From an uncultured Pseudomonadales bacterium (lineage in GTDB: Bacteria; Pseudomonadota; Gammaproteobacteria; Pseudomonadales; Azotimanducaceae): DNA of 64,000 nt. The notes beneath the pieces are model-generated. The model ran no database searches and had not been told where the DNA came from. It was given only the letters and a program-made list of their open reading frames with translations. Positions 7,765 through 20,511 of the stretch are shown here, piece by piece. Where the stretch lies: positions 1,612,001-1,676,000 of the forward strand of contig OY282447.1 in the NCBI GenBank assembly GCA_958296165.1. Reading direction: 5' to 3'. Position numbers and translations under genes: made by a program. Position 1 is the first letter of the stretch. Each line of letters starts with the position of its first letter.

Positions 7765-9156
7765 ATGAAGATCCTCATTCTCGGCGCCGGTCAAACGGGC
7801 GGCACGCTGGCTGAGCATTTGGCCAGCGACGCGTTCGACATCACGCTGGTGGATCAGGACGGCCAGCGCCTCAAGGAACTCAAGGATCGACTGGACATTC
7901 AGACTGTCCACGGCCACGCCTCCCGGCCCGACACCCTGCTCGCCGCTGGCGCCGACGATGCCGACCTGCTGATTGCCGTGACCAACAGCGACGAAGTGAA
8001 CATGGTGGCATGCCAAGTGTGCTACTCGATGTTCCAGACGCCCACCAAGATCGCCCGCATCCGCACCAACGAGTACTCCACCGGCGCCAACAGCGACGAC
8101 GACATCGAGTTCTTCAGCAGAGAACACATGCCCATCGACGTGCTCATCAACCCCGAGCGCGTGGTAATGGGGCAGATCAAGCAGCTCCTGGAGCATCCAG
8201 GCGCATTGCAAGTTCTTGATTTCGCGGATGGACGAGTACAGATCGCCGGCGTGCGGGCCTATCACGGCGGCCCACTGGTGGGACAGGCGCTACGTTCGCT
8301 ACGCGAACACATCCCCAACGTCGATACCAAGGTCGTGGCGATCTTCCGCCAGCATCGACCCATCATTCCCACCGACGAGACTGTGGTGCAAGTGGACGAC
8401 GAGGTGTTCTTCCTCGCGCCGGTGGACCACATCAACACCGTGATGTCCGAGTTGCAGGAGGTCAAGCGGCCCAACAAGCGCATCGTGATCGCCGGCGGCG
8501 GCAACATCGGGCTGCTTCTCGCGCACGAGATCGAGGACGAGTACAGCGTCAAAGTGTTGGAGTTCAGCGCAACCCGCGCCGCCGTCGTGGCCGAACGATT
8601 GAAGAGCGCGGTAGCCATTCTCGGCGACGCCACCGACCGCGACCTGTTGGTGGACGAGAACGTCGAGGAAGCCGACGTGTTCTGCGCGTTGACCAACGAC
8701 GACGAGGTGAACTTCATGTCCGCCCTGCTCGCCAAGCAGCTGGGCGCCCGCCAGGTTATCGCGCTCATCGCCAAGCCCGCCTATGTGGATCTGGTGCAGG
8801 GCCGAGATATCGATGTTGCCGTATCGCCGCAATTCTCGACCACGAGTTCGATTCTCTCCTATGTGCGACGCGGCGACGTCACCAAGGTGCATCGCCTGCG
8901 GCGCGGTGCGGCGGAAGCGATGGAGACGGTGGTTCACGGCGACGCGCGCAACAGCAAGGTGGTGGATCGACGCCTTGACGAGATCCCGCTGCCGCCTGGC
9001 GTCACGATCGGCGCCATCGTGCGCGGCGAGGAGGTCGTGGTCGCCGACGACCACGTCGTGGTGCAGAGCGGCGATCATGTGATTCTGCTGCTGGTCGATC
9101 GATCACGCATCCGCGCAGTAGAGCGGCTATTTCAAGTAGGCATCAGCTTCTTCTAG
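7765..9156 (+). CDS. trkA: Trk potassium uptake system NAD-binding subunit TrkA
   Basis: Cytosolic gating subunit of the Trk K+ system. 463 residues, close to the 458 of E. coli TrkA. Two RCK halves are visible: MKILILGAGQTGGTLAEHLA at the N-terminus (NAD loop GAGQTG) with a TrkA-C domain ending near 230, then RIVIAGGGNIGLLLAHEIE near 236 with a second TrkA-C domain (VTIGAIVRGEEVVVADD). ATG 7765 gives the family N-terminus. A TACAAT hexamer at 7753-7758 sits so close to the start that any transcript from it would have almost no leader. trkH follows after 12 bp. Confidence 0.96.
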   Translation: MKILILGAGQTGGTLAEHLASDAFDITLVDQDGQRLKELKDRLDIQTVHGHASRPDTLLAAGADDADLLIAVTNSDEVNMVACQVCYSMFQTPTKIARIRTNEYSTGANSDDDIEFFSREHMPIDVLINPERVVMGQIKQLLEHPGALQVLDFADGRVQIAGVRAYHGGPLVGQALRSLREHIPNVDTKVVAIFRQHRPIIPTDETVVQVDDEVFFLAPVDHINTVMSELQEVKRPNKRIVIAGGGNIGLLLAHEIEDEYSVKVLEFSATRAAVVAERLKSAVAILGDATDRDLLVDENVEEADVFCALTNDDEVNFMSALLAKQLGARQVIALIAKPAYVDLVQGRDIDVAVSPQFSTTSSILSYVRRGDVTKVHRLRRGAAEAMETVVHGDARNSKVVDRRLDEIPLPPGVTIGAIVRGEEVVVADDHVVVQSGDHVILLLVDRSRIRAVERLFQVGISFF

Positions 9157-9168
9157 AAAAAGCGCACG

Positions 9169-10626
9169 ATGCGTCTTGCCGCTATCCGCCTAGCCCCGAT
9201 CGCACGCGTGACCGGCGGCCTGCTGATGCTGTTCAGCATTGCACAGCTGGCACCGGTGGGCGTCGCGCTGCTCTATCGGGAACAAACGACGACGCCATTC
9301 CTGATTGCGTTCGGGGTCAACCTGGCCGCTGGCGCCGCGCTCTGGTTCGCAGGAAGGGGCGAAGTGGAGCTGCGCGGCCGCGAGGGTTTCCTCATCACCG
9401 TGCTGTTCTATCTGAGCCTCGGTCTAACGGGCACCATGCCGATTCTCTTGGCGTCCGGCACCGAGACCTTCACCGATGCGGCATTCGAGTCTCTCTCTGG
9501 CCTCACGACCACCGGCGCCACTGTCCTCACCGGCTTGGACGATATGCCGCGTTCGCTGCTGTTCTATCGCCAGCTCCTGCAATGGCTGGGCGGCATGGGC
9601 ATCATCGTGCTCGCCGTGGCGGTCCTGCCCATGCTGGGCGTTGGCGGCATGCAGCTATACCGGGCAGAGTCGCCGGGGCCCGTCAAGGACACGAAGCTGA
9701 CGCCGCGCATCGCACAGACGGCCAAGGCCCTTTGGTATCTCTACTTGGGGCTTACCGTCGCCTGCGCCTGCGCCTATTGGCTCGCCGGAATGGATGGCTT
9801 CGACGCCATCTGCCATGCTTTCTCGACCGTGGCCATTGGCGGCTTCTCTACCCACGACTTGAGCATCGGCTTTTTTGACAGCGCCGCGATCGAGGCAGTC
9901 GCCATCGTCTTCATGGCTCTCTCTGGCATCAGCTTCGCGCTGCACTTTGCGGTGCTGGCGCGGCGCAGCGCACTCGTCTATTGGCAGGACTCCGAGCTGC
10001 GCCTGTACGTTGGCGCTCTGGCGCTCGTGAGCGTACTCGTGGCCACGATATTGCTGCTGCACGGCCACGCCGCCACGCAATCCTTGCGCGAAGGATTGTT
10101 CCAAGCGGTTTCCTTCGCCACCACGACGGGCTTTACAACCGCCGAATACAGTGCCTGGCCGGCGCTGGCGCCAGTGGCGATGGTGTTCGCCGCTTTCGCC
10201 GGCGGTTGCGCCGGCTCTACCGCCGGCGGCCTGAAGATGTACCGCGTGCTGCTGATATTCCGGCAGGGCTTTCGGGAGATCCGGCGGCTGATCCACCCCA
10301 ACGGCATCTTCCATATCAAGCTCGGCGAGCGAATCGTGCCCAACCGCGTCGTCGAGGCGGTGTGGGGGTTCTTTTGCGTATATCTGATCGCGTTCACCAC
10401 AATGGTGTGCCTGCTGCTCGGCATCTCGGATTTGGATTTTGCTGCGGCCTTCTCCGCAGTGGCCGCCAATCTCAACAACCTAGGGCCAGGCCTTGGCGAG
10501 GTCGCGCACAATTACGGCGGCCTACCGACCGCCTCAAAGTGGGTGTTGATGGTGGCCATGCTGCTCGGCCGGCTGGAGATATTCACGCTGCTGGTGGTGC
10601 TCACGCCGGAATATTGGAGAAGCTAG
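9169..10626 (+). CDS. trkH: Trk potassium uptake protein TrkH
   Basis: Inner-membrane K+ channel partner of TrkA. 485 residues with many membrane segments and the four-fold membrane-pore-membrane repeats of the SKT family. Selectivity-filter-like loops are visible: [38 protein letters not shown] with [10 protein letters not shown] just after it, and [14 protein letters not shown] near the C-terminus. The end PEYWRS is characteristic. It is directly downstream of trkA, and 3 bp precede the acyltransferase, so all three are probably cotranscribed. Confidence 0.96.
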   Translation: MRLAAIRLAPIARVTGGLLMLFSIAQLAPVGVALLYREQTTTPFLIAFGVNLAAGAALWFAGRGEVELRGREGFLITVLFYLSLGLTGTMPILLASGTETFTDAAFESLSGLTTTGATVLTGLDDMPRSLLFYRQLLQWLGGMGIIVLAVAVLPMLGVGGMQLYRAESPGPVKDTKLTPRIAQTAKALWYLYLGLTVACACAYWLAGMDGFDAICHAFSTVAIGGFSTHDLSIGFFDSAAIEAVAIVFMALSGISFALHFAVLARRSALVYWQDSELRLYVGALALVSVLVATILLLHGHAATQSLREGLFQAVSFATTTGFTTAEYSAWPALAPVAMVFAAFAGGCAGSTAGGLKMYRVLLIFRQGFREIRRLIHPNGIFHIKLGERIVPNRVVEAVWGFFCVYLIAFTTMVCLLLGISDLDFAAAFSAVAANLNNLGPGLGEVAHNYGGLPTASKWVLMVAMLLGRLEIFTLLVVLTPEYWRS

Positions 10627-10629
10627 GCC

Positions 10630-11346
10630 ATGCTGGCCTTGCGTTCGCTGTTGTTCTACGTCGGCTACGTGAGCGTGACAGTGGTGTGGGCCACGCTGTC
10701 GGTGGCGGTCGCTTGGGCCATGCCATTGCGGCGCCGCTATGACTTTATCATCGGCTGCTGGACGCGCATCGCGCTGTGGTGGCTGCGAGTTACTTGCGGG
10801 ATTTCCGTGGCGGTGCAAGGGCTGGAACGGATACCGCCGCAGCCTTGCATTTTCCTCGTCAAGCATCAGAGCACTTGGGAAACCCTGTGGATGCAAACCC
10901 TGGCGAGCCCGCAGGCGACGCTCATCAAGCGCGAGCTGCTCTACATCCCTTTCTGGGGTTGGGCTTTCAGCTTGGTGCGGCCCATCGCCATCGACCGCAG
11001 CAATCCGCGTGCCGCCCTGCGACAGTTCATCGAGCAGGGCCGGGATCGGCTGCGCAGGGGGATGTACATCACTCTCTTTCCCGAGGGTACGCGCCTGCCG
11101 CCGGGCGCAGTCGGGAAGTTCTATCGAGGCGGTGCGGCGTTGGCCGCTGCCACCGCCGCGCCGGTCGTCGTGGTGGCCCACAACGCCGGCCTCCGATGGC
11201 CACGCGGATTCACAAAGAAGCCCGGCACAATCACCGTCGAGATTTCCAAGCCCTTCAGCATGGATGGTGCTAATTCCAATGAGATCAATAGCTTATGTGA
11301 ATCTTGGCTGAACGCGGCCATGGCCCGGTTGGAGCATCAAGAGTAG
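10630..11346 (+). CDS. 1-acyl-sn-glycerol-3-phosphate acyltransferase-like protein
   Basis: 238-residue membrane-associated lysophospholipid acyltransferase of the PlsC family. The N-terminus is hydrophobic (RSLLFYVGYVSVTVVW). Acyltransferase block I is KHQSTWET, an HX4E form seen in a proteobacterial subgroup instead of the classical HX4D. Blocks II and III follow as RPIAIDRS and LFPEGTRLPPG, and block IV as APVVVVAHNAG. It likely makes phosphatidic acid from lysophosphatidic acid, but acyl donor and substrate are not determinable. It ends the trkA-trkH unit. A second family member is at 55530. Confidence 0.88.
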   Translation: MLALRSLLFYVGYVSVTVVWATLSVAVAWAMPLRRRYDFIIGCWTRIALWWLRVTCGISVAVQGLERIPPQPCIFLVKHQSTWETLWMQTLASPQATLIKRELLYIPFWGWAFSLVRPIAIDRSNPRAALRQFIEQGRDRLRRGMYITLFPEGTRLPPGAVGKFYRGGAALAAATAAPVVVVAHNAGLRWPRGFTKKPGTITVEISKPFSMDGANSNEINSLCESWLNAAMARLEHQE

Positions 11347-11396
11347 CTATAGCCACCTGAGTCATCGCCCAGTTCACCGCCGACTCCCCGCCCAAC

Positions 11397-14248
<2,852 letters not shown>

Positions 14249-16252
14249 ATGCAATCGCCCTGCCGTTCAAGAGTGTCGCTGCCCCGGCAGGCGGTGCGGC
14301 CCGGCGCCCGTTTTCTAGACCACGCCTCGCGCTGCTTCGCGCCAGTCGCGTTGGCGCTCTTCGCGGCAGTCGGCCTAGGCGTTCTCGACGACTACGGCGT
14401 GTCCACGGACGAAGAGACGCAACGAACTCTCGGTCGGCAGGCTACGGACTATGCTCTGGGCATTTCCGAGAGGCTGCTCGCCAATAGCGACCGACATTAC
14501 GGCGTTGCGTTCGAGATTCCGCTCTACGTCGCCGAGCATGTTCTCGCGCTTGAGGACATGCGCCATGTCCATCTTGTGCGGCATTTCCTGACGCATCTTT
14601 TCTTCCTCGCCGGCGGCTTTGTTCTGCTACCTGCTGACCCACAGGCTGTTCGGCAGCCGGCTGCTGGCGGCGTTCGCGCTGCTCGTCTTCGTGCTGCATC
14701 CGCGGCTGTATGCGCACTCCTTCTTCAACACCAGAGACATCCCCTTCACCGCCATGTTCATGGCGGCGCTGTTCCTGATCCACCGAGCGTTCCGGCTCGA
14801 CACCGTCCGCGCTTTCGTACTCGGCGGCGTCGGCGTCGGCCTGCTCGCCGGCATCCGCACACCTGGCCTGATGCTGGCGGCCGCCGTGGTAGCGATGCGG
14901 GCCCTCGATCTGTTCCTCGAACGGCCCGAGCGCCGCAATCACGTCGTGCTTGCCGGCGGCGCGTTCCTCGCCGCCTTGTCTGTCACGCTCTACGCCATAT
15001 CGCCCCTACTTCTGGAGCGATCCGCTGGGTCGCATCGTGGAGTCGCTCGCTCTACTCGCCCACGTCGACCACAATTATTAGGAGCTCTTTCAAGGCGAGC
15101 TCTTCCCCGCGGCCGGGGTGCCGGCCGGCTACTTCCCGACATGGTTCACGATTACCACACCGTTGGCGACGCTGCTGTTCGGCGTCGTCGGCGCCGTCGC
15201 GGTGGCTTGGCGCAGCCTGACGCGACCGAGCGACGTGCTTGGCAACACCGACTTGCGGTTCGGCGCTTTGCTCGTCGCGAGCTGTGTGCTGCCGGCGGTC
15301 GCCGTGGCCGTCTTGGGATCGACGCTCTACAACGGCTGGCGGCATCTGTATTTCGTGTACGCGCCCTTCGCCATGCTGGCGGTCTTCGGTCTGCACTGGC
15401 TGAAATCCGCAGGCGTCCGCGTCGCCTGGCCGGCAGCCGCCGGCTTGGCGGCCATCGGCTTGGCCGCGACCGTTGTCGAGATGGTGCGCATCCACCCGCA
15501 TCAGAACGTGTACTTCAACGCTCGTAGATCGCAGCACGCCCGGCCATCTTCCTTCCCGCTATGAAATGGACTATTGGCGCACGTGGGCTCGGGAAGCCAT
15601 CGAGCATCTGCTGGAACGCTCGCCGACGCAGCCCATCCACATAGGCTCAAGACCAGGCGGGTTTCTTGAACGGAACCGATCCATCCTGCCGCGATTGGAT
15701 CGCGAACGGGTGTTCCTCGGTGGAGAGAGGGCGGACTACGCAATCTCCATGGATGCCAGAAGCCACGATCTTAGGCCGGGATGGCAGACCGGCTTGTTTC
15801 CGCCTTCGATCTGGCAGCGGAAGATATACGGCAGCGCAATCGTGACGGCTGCGGCGCTGGATCTCTCGAAGGTGGACGCGGCGACCGCCGATCGCTACCG
15901 CGAGGCGTATCGGAGCACAACGGCCGGCAGTCCGCTGATCGAGGCGGAATACGACATCTATCGGCACGACCGGCGGCTCTACGCCAAGCATCCTTGCGAT
16001 GCCAGAGCTGCGGCGACGGGCTTCACTCTGCACGTCACGCCCGCTTCCGCCGAAGACCTGCCGGCCCGCTTCCGGCACCTGGGCTTCGTGCCCACGCCCT
16101 TCTTCTACGCCGTGCGCGTAGACCGCAGGTGCCTGGCTTCGATCCGCCTGCCGCCCTACCCGATCTCCCGCTTCCGTACCGGCCAGTACGAGGAAGGACC
16201 TACTTGGTGGGCCGAGCGCGTTCCGGTTTGGCAGGTCGAATACGACTTCTGA
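14249..16252 (+). pseudogene. membrane glycosyltransferase-like (GT-C/family 39-type) gene, multiply disrupted
   Basis: Four frame fragments form one protein of roughly 660 residues. The N-terminus from ATG 14249 reads YGVSTDEETQRTLGRQATDY and breaks near 14618-14621 (one extra base); the frame then gives CYLLTHRLFGSRLLAAFALL and several membrane helices up to about 15005, where a second shift occurs. The next frame carries an in-frame TAG at 15079-15081, between HVDHNY and ELFQGELFPA, most simply a TGG-to-TAG change, and runs on to HPHQNVYFNA. A third shift near 15520 leads to the soluble tail (LPSRYEMDYWRTWAREAIEH) ending at 16252. Polytopic order and the HPHQ-VYFN-DYW block fit dolichyl-phosphate-mannose-type transferases. 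Three shifts plus a nonsense codon point to real decay. Confidence 0.8.
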
Positions 16253-16272
16253 GGCTGCACCTCGCGGGCGCA

Positions 16273-17346
16273 TCAGGCAGCCTCGAACGCGCCTTGTTTC
16301 ACGTGAAACATGCGGCTCGCGGCCGCAAGCGATCGCGCTTGTTGCGAAGCAGGATGTGCAGACGTAGCGATGGTCTGACAGTTCATATCTCGTAGCAGCT
16401 GATAGAAGCGCTCGCTATGGTCACTGTCGAGCTCGGCACCAATGTCGTCAATGAGAAACAAGGACTGCTTGCCATCGGCCATCAGGTCTTGGGCTTGCGC
16501 TAGCCGCAACGCGCTGGCCACCATCTTCCCCTGACCACGCGACAGTGTCGTCGCCGCGGCCTCCGTACCGCACCGTATGACCACGTCGGCGCGATGGGGC
16601 CCACTCCGCGTCATTCCGGTTCGCGTATCTTGTTCGATCTCGTCCTGCAAGCTCTCGGCTAGATTGCCGTCGGGCCAGCCAGGAAAGTAGCTCAGCGATA
16701 CCGAGAAGTCCGCGCCGAGCACTCTGAGAGACGCTCCTATCGCCGACTCCACGCGCTGGAAGTAGCTCTTTCGCCCTTCAGCGACAGCCGCACCGATCTC
16801 AGCGACTTGGTCCGTCCAAGTCCGCAACGTTCCGAGCTCGCCAGAGCGCAGTACGGCATTGCGGTGCCGGAGCGCGCGAAGATAGGCCCGGAGTCGAACC
16901 GCATGGTCATGTTTCACGTGAAACGTGCCCCAATCCAACCACTGTCTGCGACCGGCCGGGCCACCGAATACCAACTCGGACAGGTCCGGCAGCAATAGCT
17001 GAATCGGCAGCAACGCCGCGACCTCCGACGATTGCCGAACGGCATGGCCATCGCGCCGCAATTCGATCCGTCCGTCGCCTTCGCGAACATACGACAGGCG
17101 TACCGTGCCCGTTCGCACATCCCTACACGCGGCGCCAACCGCCATTCGTTCCTGCCCGTGTCGGAGCAGCCCCCTCGTGCGGCTGGTGCGGAAAGACCGG
17201 CCTCGTATCAATAGGTGGATTGCTTCGAGCAAGGCCGTTTTGCCAGCCCCGTTGGGGCCGACAAGCAGGTTGAGACCAGGCTCCAAGTCTAGGCTGGCAG
17301 ACCCGACATTGCGGACGTTCTGTACATCAAGACGTTCGACGACCAC
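16273..17346 (-). CDS. recF: DNA replication and repair protein RecF
   Basis: SMC-like ATPase that helps load RecA at gaps. 357 residues from a GTG start, typical length. Walker A is LLVGPNGAGKTALLEAIHLL (about 28-47), the signature block is TLSRGQGKMVASALRLAQA and Walker B is LFLIDDIGAELDS. It is 20 bp downstream of dnaN, the standard dnaA-dnaN-recF order. Two centromere (parS) sequences are embedded in the reading frame and appear as the residues FHVK twice, once mid-protein (GTFHVKHDH) and once at the C-terminus (RMFHVKQ). Confidence 0.96.
   Translation of the reverse strand: MVVERLDVQNVRNVGSASLDLEPGLNLLVGPNGAGKTALLEAIHLLIRGRSFRTSRTRGLLRHGQERMAVGAACRDVRTGTVRLSYVREGDGRIELRRDGHAVRQSSEVAALLPIQLLLPDLSELVFGGPAGRRQWLDWGTFHVKHDHAVRLRAYLRALRHRNAVLRSGELGTLRTWTDQVAEIGAAVAEGRKSYFQRVESAIGASLRVLGADFSVSLSYFPGWPDGNLAESLQDEIEQDTRTGMTRSGPHRADVVIRCGTEAAATTLSRGQGKMVASALRLAQAQDLMADGKQSLFLIDDIGAELDSDHSERFYQLLRDMNCQTIATSAHPASQQARSLAAASRMFHVKQGAFEAA
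16295..16310. promoter_or_regulatory. parS centromere site (perfect)
   Basis: TGTTTCACGTGAAACA, a perfect 16-bp palindrome identical to the canonical chromosomal ParB-binding site. It lies within the recF 3' end and is about 11 kb from the parAB genes of this window. Confidence 0.95.
16910..16925. promoter_or_regulatory. parS centromere site (15 of 16)
   Basis: TGTTTCACGTGAAACG matches canonical parS at 15 of 16 positions; only the last base differs. It lies inside recF, 615 bp from the perfect site, so the two form a parS cluster close to the origin. Confidence 0.9.
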
Positions 17347-17366
17347 CCGGCAAGAATCACGTCATC

Positions 17367-18506
17367 TCAGCGGCGCAGGGGCATCACCAAATACAACGAA
17401 TCCTCCGCACCCGGGCCTTCCATCACCGCAATATTGTTGGCCTCCGGCATGGAGAACTTGATCGACTCCGTCTCCAACGCAGCGAGCACATCTTGCAGGT
17501 AGCGAACGTTGAAGCCTATCTCCATGGGCTTGCCGTCGTATTCCACAGAGACCACTTCCTCAGCCTCTTCCTGTTCCGGATTGGTGGCGCGGATCGTCAT
17601 TTGGTCGCCATCGAGCTCCAGCCGCACATCTTGGGACTTCTCGTTGGACAGGATTGCCGCACGATGCAGCGCTTGGCGCACGGACTCTCTGTCGCCGACT
17701 ATGGAATGGTCGGTATTGCGTGGAACAAGGCGATCCACATCGGGAAACTGACCGTCCACGAGCTTTGTAGTGAACGTGTATTCGCCCTGCGTGGCGCACA
17801 GCGACTTGGTCCCGAGCACCAGGTGAACATCCGCATCGCTGTCGGCAATGAGCCGCTCCAAGTCCAGCACGCTCTTGCGCGGCACGATTACTCGCAGCTG
17901 ATTGACGCCCTTGGCCCCCGTGCCGTCAAGAGTACACATCGCCATTCTGTGACCATCCGAGGCCGCCGCCCGGAAGCTGGCGGCGGCAACCTCCAAGAGC
18001 ATCCCGTTCAGGAAATACCGCACGTCGCCATTGGCCATGGCAAACTTAGTGCGGTCGAACAGTCGCCGCAGGTCCGCGTGCGGCAGGTCGACCTCAATGC
18101 CTTCCGGCTCGGTCGCTGCGTCGTCCTCGCCCTCCAAGAGCGGCCGTTCGGTAGGGAAATCCACAGCGGGAATGGTCGCCAAAGCGAATCGGCTACGACC
18201 GCTGCGAACGATTGCTCGGTTCTCCTCCATCGCGACATTCACCGTCGCCAGCTCCGGCAACGACTGCCAAATGTCGGCAAGCTTGTGCGCCGGCACAGTG
18301 ACGGCACCCGGCTGCTCCACTTCCACGCCTTCGGTGAGTCGCGCCACGATCTCCACTTCCAAATCCGTGCCGCGTATCGTCAAACCGTCGGCGTCCGCCG
18401 CCACGTACAGATTCGACAACACCGGCAGTGTGGGCCGGCGTTCGACCACTCCAGTCACTACGCGCAACGGCCGCAACAACGTATCGCGGCTAGTTCGGAA
18501 TCGCAT
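17367..18506 (-). CDS. dnaN: DNA polymerase III sliding clamp (beta subunit)
   Basis: Ring-shaped processivity clamp. 379 residues, three-domain length (E. coli 366). Start MRFRTSRDTLLRPLRVVTGV and interior VERRPTLPVLSNLYV are typical of domain I; the LSRA-like region IVPRKSVLDLERL and the C-terminal PGAEDSLYLVMPLRR (the usual ending is VMPMRL/R) close domain III. It lies 37 bp downstream of dnaA and 20 bp upstream of recF, in the conserved order. Confidence 0.97.
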   Translation of the reverse strand: MRFRTSRDTLLRPLRVVTGVVERRPTLPVLSNLYVAADADGLTIRGTDLEVEIVARLTEGVEVEQPGAVTVPAHKLADIWQSLPELATVNVAMEENRAIVRSGRSRFALATIPAVDFPTERPLLEGEDDAATEPEGIEVDLPHADLRRLFDRTKFAMANGDVRYFLNGMLLEVAAASFRAAASDGHRMAMCTLDGTGAKGVNQLRVIVPRKSVLDLERLIADSDADVHLVLGTKSLCATQGEYTFTTKLVDGQFPDVDRLVPRNTDHSIVGDRESVRQALHRAAILSNEKSQDVRLELDGDQMTIRATNPEQEEAEEVVSVEYDGKPMEIGFNVRYLQDVLAALETESIKFSMPEANNIAVMEGPGAEDSLYLVMPLRR

Positions 18507-18543
18507 GGTCTTTAGTCCTTCTCGAGTCGTAACTTGTCGACAG

Positions 18544-20001
18544 CTAGCTGTTCAGCAGCCGCGTGAGGTTTCTATAGTCCTCAGCTATGTCTGTGGTGGT
18601 CTCCCGGAGCTCCGCGACCTTACGACAGGCATACAACACGGTAGTGTGGTCGCGCCCGCCGAATTGCTCACCGATAGCCGGCAACGAGTGATTGGTGAGC
18701 TCCTTGGCGAGGCACATGGCAATTTGACGCGGTCGGGCGATGTTGGTCCGACGCCCTCTGGCAAGCATGTCCGAGTGCTTGATCCGGTAATAGTCCGCTA
18801 CCGTACGCTGGATGTGGTCAATGGTGATCCGCCGAGCGTGGATGGCGAACAGGCCCCGCAAGGCAAGTCGAACTAGCTCCAACGTTACGGGTACACCGTG
18901 GTGCGTCGCGCTGGCTATCACACGCGAGAGCGCACCCTCCAGTTCACGCACATTGGAGCGAATGCGCTCGGCGATGTGGAACGCTACGTCGTCAGGTATG
19001 TCGATGCCAGCGGCCGCGCCCTTGTTTTGCAGGATGGCCACACGCGTTTCTAGCTCCGGCATGTCCAACTCGTGCGGAAAGCCGCCGACGAAGCGTGATT
19101 GCAGGCGCGATTCAAGGCCGTTTATCTCGGTTGGATACCGATCCGACGTAAGCACGACTTGGCTGCCACGCCCCAGCACCGCTTCAAAGACATGGAACAG
19201 CTCCTCTTGGAAGCCCGTCTTCTCGGCGAAGAACTGGATGTCGTCGATCAACAGCACATCAACGGAGCGATAGCGCTGGGTCACTTCTTGGATGGTTTGC
19301 GTACGTATACCGCGCACGATGTCGTTGCCGAAGCGTTCGGAAGGCAAGTACATCACATGCACATTGGTAGCCTTGGACAGCACCTCGTTCCCGACCGCAT
19401 GCATCAGATGTGTCTTTCCCAACCCCACGCTGCCATACAGCAACAGCGGGTTGTATTCGACCTTGGCAGTGCCGTCTTGGCACCTCGCCGCTACATGCAT
19501 CGCGGTTGACTTGGCGATCTCGTTCGACTTGCCCGCGATGAAATTGTCGAACACATAGCTCTCGTTCAATCCGGCTTTGACTGTCCGCGACGAATGCGCT
19601 GCTACAGGCGTAGAACTGCCGCTCGCATTTGCCGCCCAAGCGGCGCCGTTGCTTTCCGCACTCGCCGCGCTTGCCCCCGCTCGAGTCACATGCGGCGCCG
19701 CCCGCAACGGTGCCCCAAGCTCGTGCTCCCACCGGCCGATCACTACTCTTACGCCCCGCACCTCGCTCGCCTCGCCAAAGTTGGCGACAAGCTCTTCGAT
19801 TTGGCGCAAGTAACGGCTCTCTACCTCCTCCTTGACATACCTGTTAGGTGCCAAGAGGAGCAGTTCTCCCTGCTCGGACTCGGCCTGAAGCGGCCTGATC
19901 CAACTGTCGTAATCTCGCGATGGCAATTCCTCGCTTAGAAGCTGTTCGCATCTGTGCCATACGCTTACACCGATGCCCGAACGTGCAACCCTTTTTTCCA
20001 C
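18544..20001 (-). CDS. dnaA: chromosomal replication initiator protein DnaA
   Basis: AAA+ initiator that melts the origin. 485 residues from a GTG start. Domain I reads VWHRCEQLLSEELPSRDYDS and WIRPLQAE, followed by a low-complexity Ala/Ser domain II (about 95-145). Domain III has FIAGKSNEIA, Walker A GSVGLGKTHLMHAVGNE, Walker B VLLIDDIQFF and the arginine-finger region around ESRLQSRF. Domain IV carries the DnaA-box signature GGRDHTTVLYACRKV. The region upstream is the probable oriC, and dnaN follows. Confidence 0.98.
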   Translation of the reverse strand: MEKRVARSGIGVSVWHRCEQLLSEELPSRDYDSWIRPLQAESEQGELLLLAPNRYVKEEVESRYLRQIEELVANFGEASEVRGVRVVIGRWEHELGAPLRAAPHVTRAGASAASAESNGAAWAANASGSSTPVAAHSSRTVKAGLNESYVFDNFIAGKSNEIAKSTAMHVAARCQDGTAKVEYNPLLLYGSVGLGKTHLMHAVGNEVLSKATNVHVMYLPSERFGNDIVRGIRTQTIQEVTQRYRSVDVLLIDDIQFFAEKTGFQEELFHVFEAVLGRGSQVVLTSDRYPTEINGLESRLQSRFVGGFPHELDMPELETRVAILQNKGAAAGIDIPDDVAFHIAERIRSNVRELEGALSRVIASATHHGVPVTLELVRLALRGLFAIHARRITIDHIQRTVADYYRIKHSDMLARGRRTNIARPRQIAMCLAKELTNHSLPAIGEQFGGRDHTTVLYACRKVAELRETTTDIAEDYRNLTRLLNS

Positions 20002-20196
20002 GCTTTCTAGCCCTGCCCCCGCAAAGTACGTTTGTTCGATTTCCGCCGTCGCGGACCACCGAATCCGACAACGACTCGCAACACTCTAGCAAGACTCCGC
20101 ACCGCTATCGGCCACGAATTTTGAGTTTTCTTGCGTTTTCTCAGTAATTCAATCGCTTACAAAAACGAGCGGCAAAGAGCCGAAATTTGGCGTTCC

Positions 20197-20205
20197 TGTG
20201 GATAA
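20197..20205 (-). promoter_or_regulatory. DnaA box
   Basis: TGTGGATAA, the reverse complement of the consensus TTATCCACA, a perfect match beside the AT-rich stretch in the dnaA-rpmH gap. Confidence 0.8.
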
Positions 20206-20407
20206 GCTGTTGGTATTCCCCGCACCCAGTGTGCAAGGATAAAACATCCGCATTCCACCAGACCCCCATACCATCTTCTCAACGACTTGCCCACATGCCG
20301 ACATGTAGGACATTCGCCCTAGTTTCCGTAGGTTATCGCCCCAATCCACAGCATCCTGAGTGCCCTACTACAACAACTAGCATCCTATAGACCATAGGTA
20401 GTAATCG

Positions 20408-20436
20408 TTGACAGCCGCCGGTCGTCCGCTCACAAT
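20408..20436 (+). promoter_or_regulatory. sigma-70-type promoter for rpmH-rnpA
   Basis: A perfect -35 TTGACA (20408-20413), a 17-bp spacer and the -10-like CACAAT (20431-20436). The predicted start near 20443 leaves a leader of about 70 nt before rpmH. Confidence 0.7.
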
Positions 20437-20511
20437 CGCGCACCCTTCCAACACCGCCCCGACACCGCCCGCTTCACGATGCGGCAGGGGCCAAACCAAG
20501 GGGCCTATGCC

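Larger units (their letters stand above)
20002..20511. other. probable chromosomal replication origin (oriC), dnaA-rpmH intergenic region
   Basis: 510 bp without a gene between divergent dnaA and rpmH, the place of oriC in pseudomonads and related gammaproteobacteria. A stretch at about 20115-20165 is markedly richer in A and T than its surroundings (TTTTGAGTTTTCTTGCGTTTTC) and is a candidate unwinding element. One perfect DnaA box follows at 20197-20205. Looser matches, such as AATCCACA near 20344, occur further on. A short hairpin CCTAT-AGACC-ATAGG is near 20384-20398. Only one perfect box is visible, so the exact origin within this gap is inference. Confidence 0.65.

Noticed and set aside
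16889-16902. GGTTCGACTCC on the minus strand, like a tRNA T arm
   Set aside because: It lies inside the recF reading frame and no acceptor, anticodon or D arm surrounds it.
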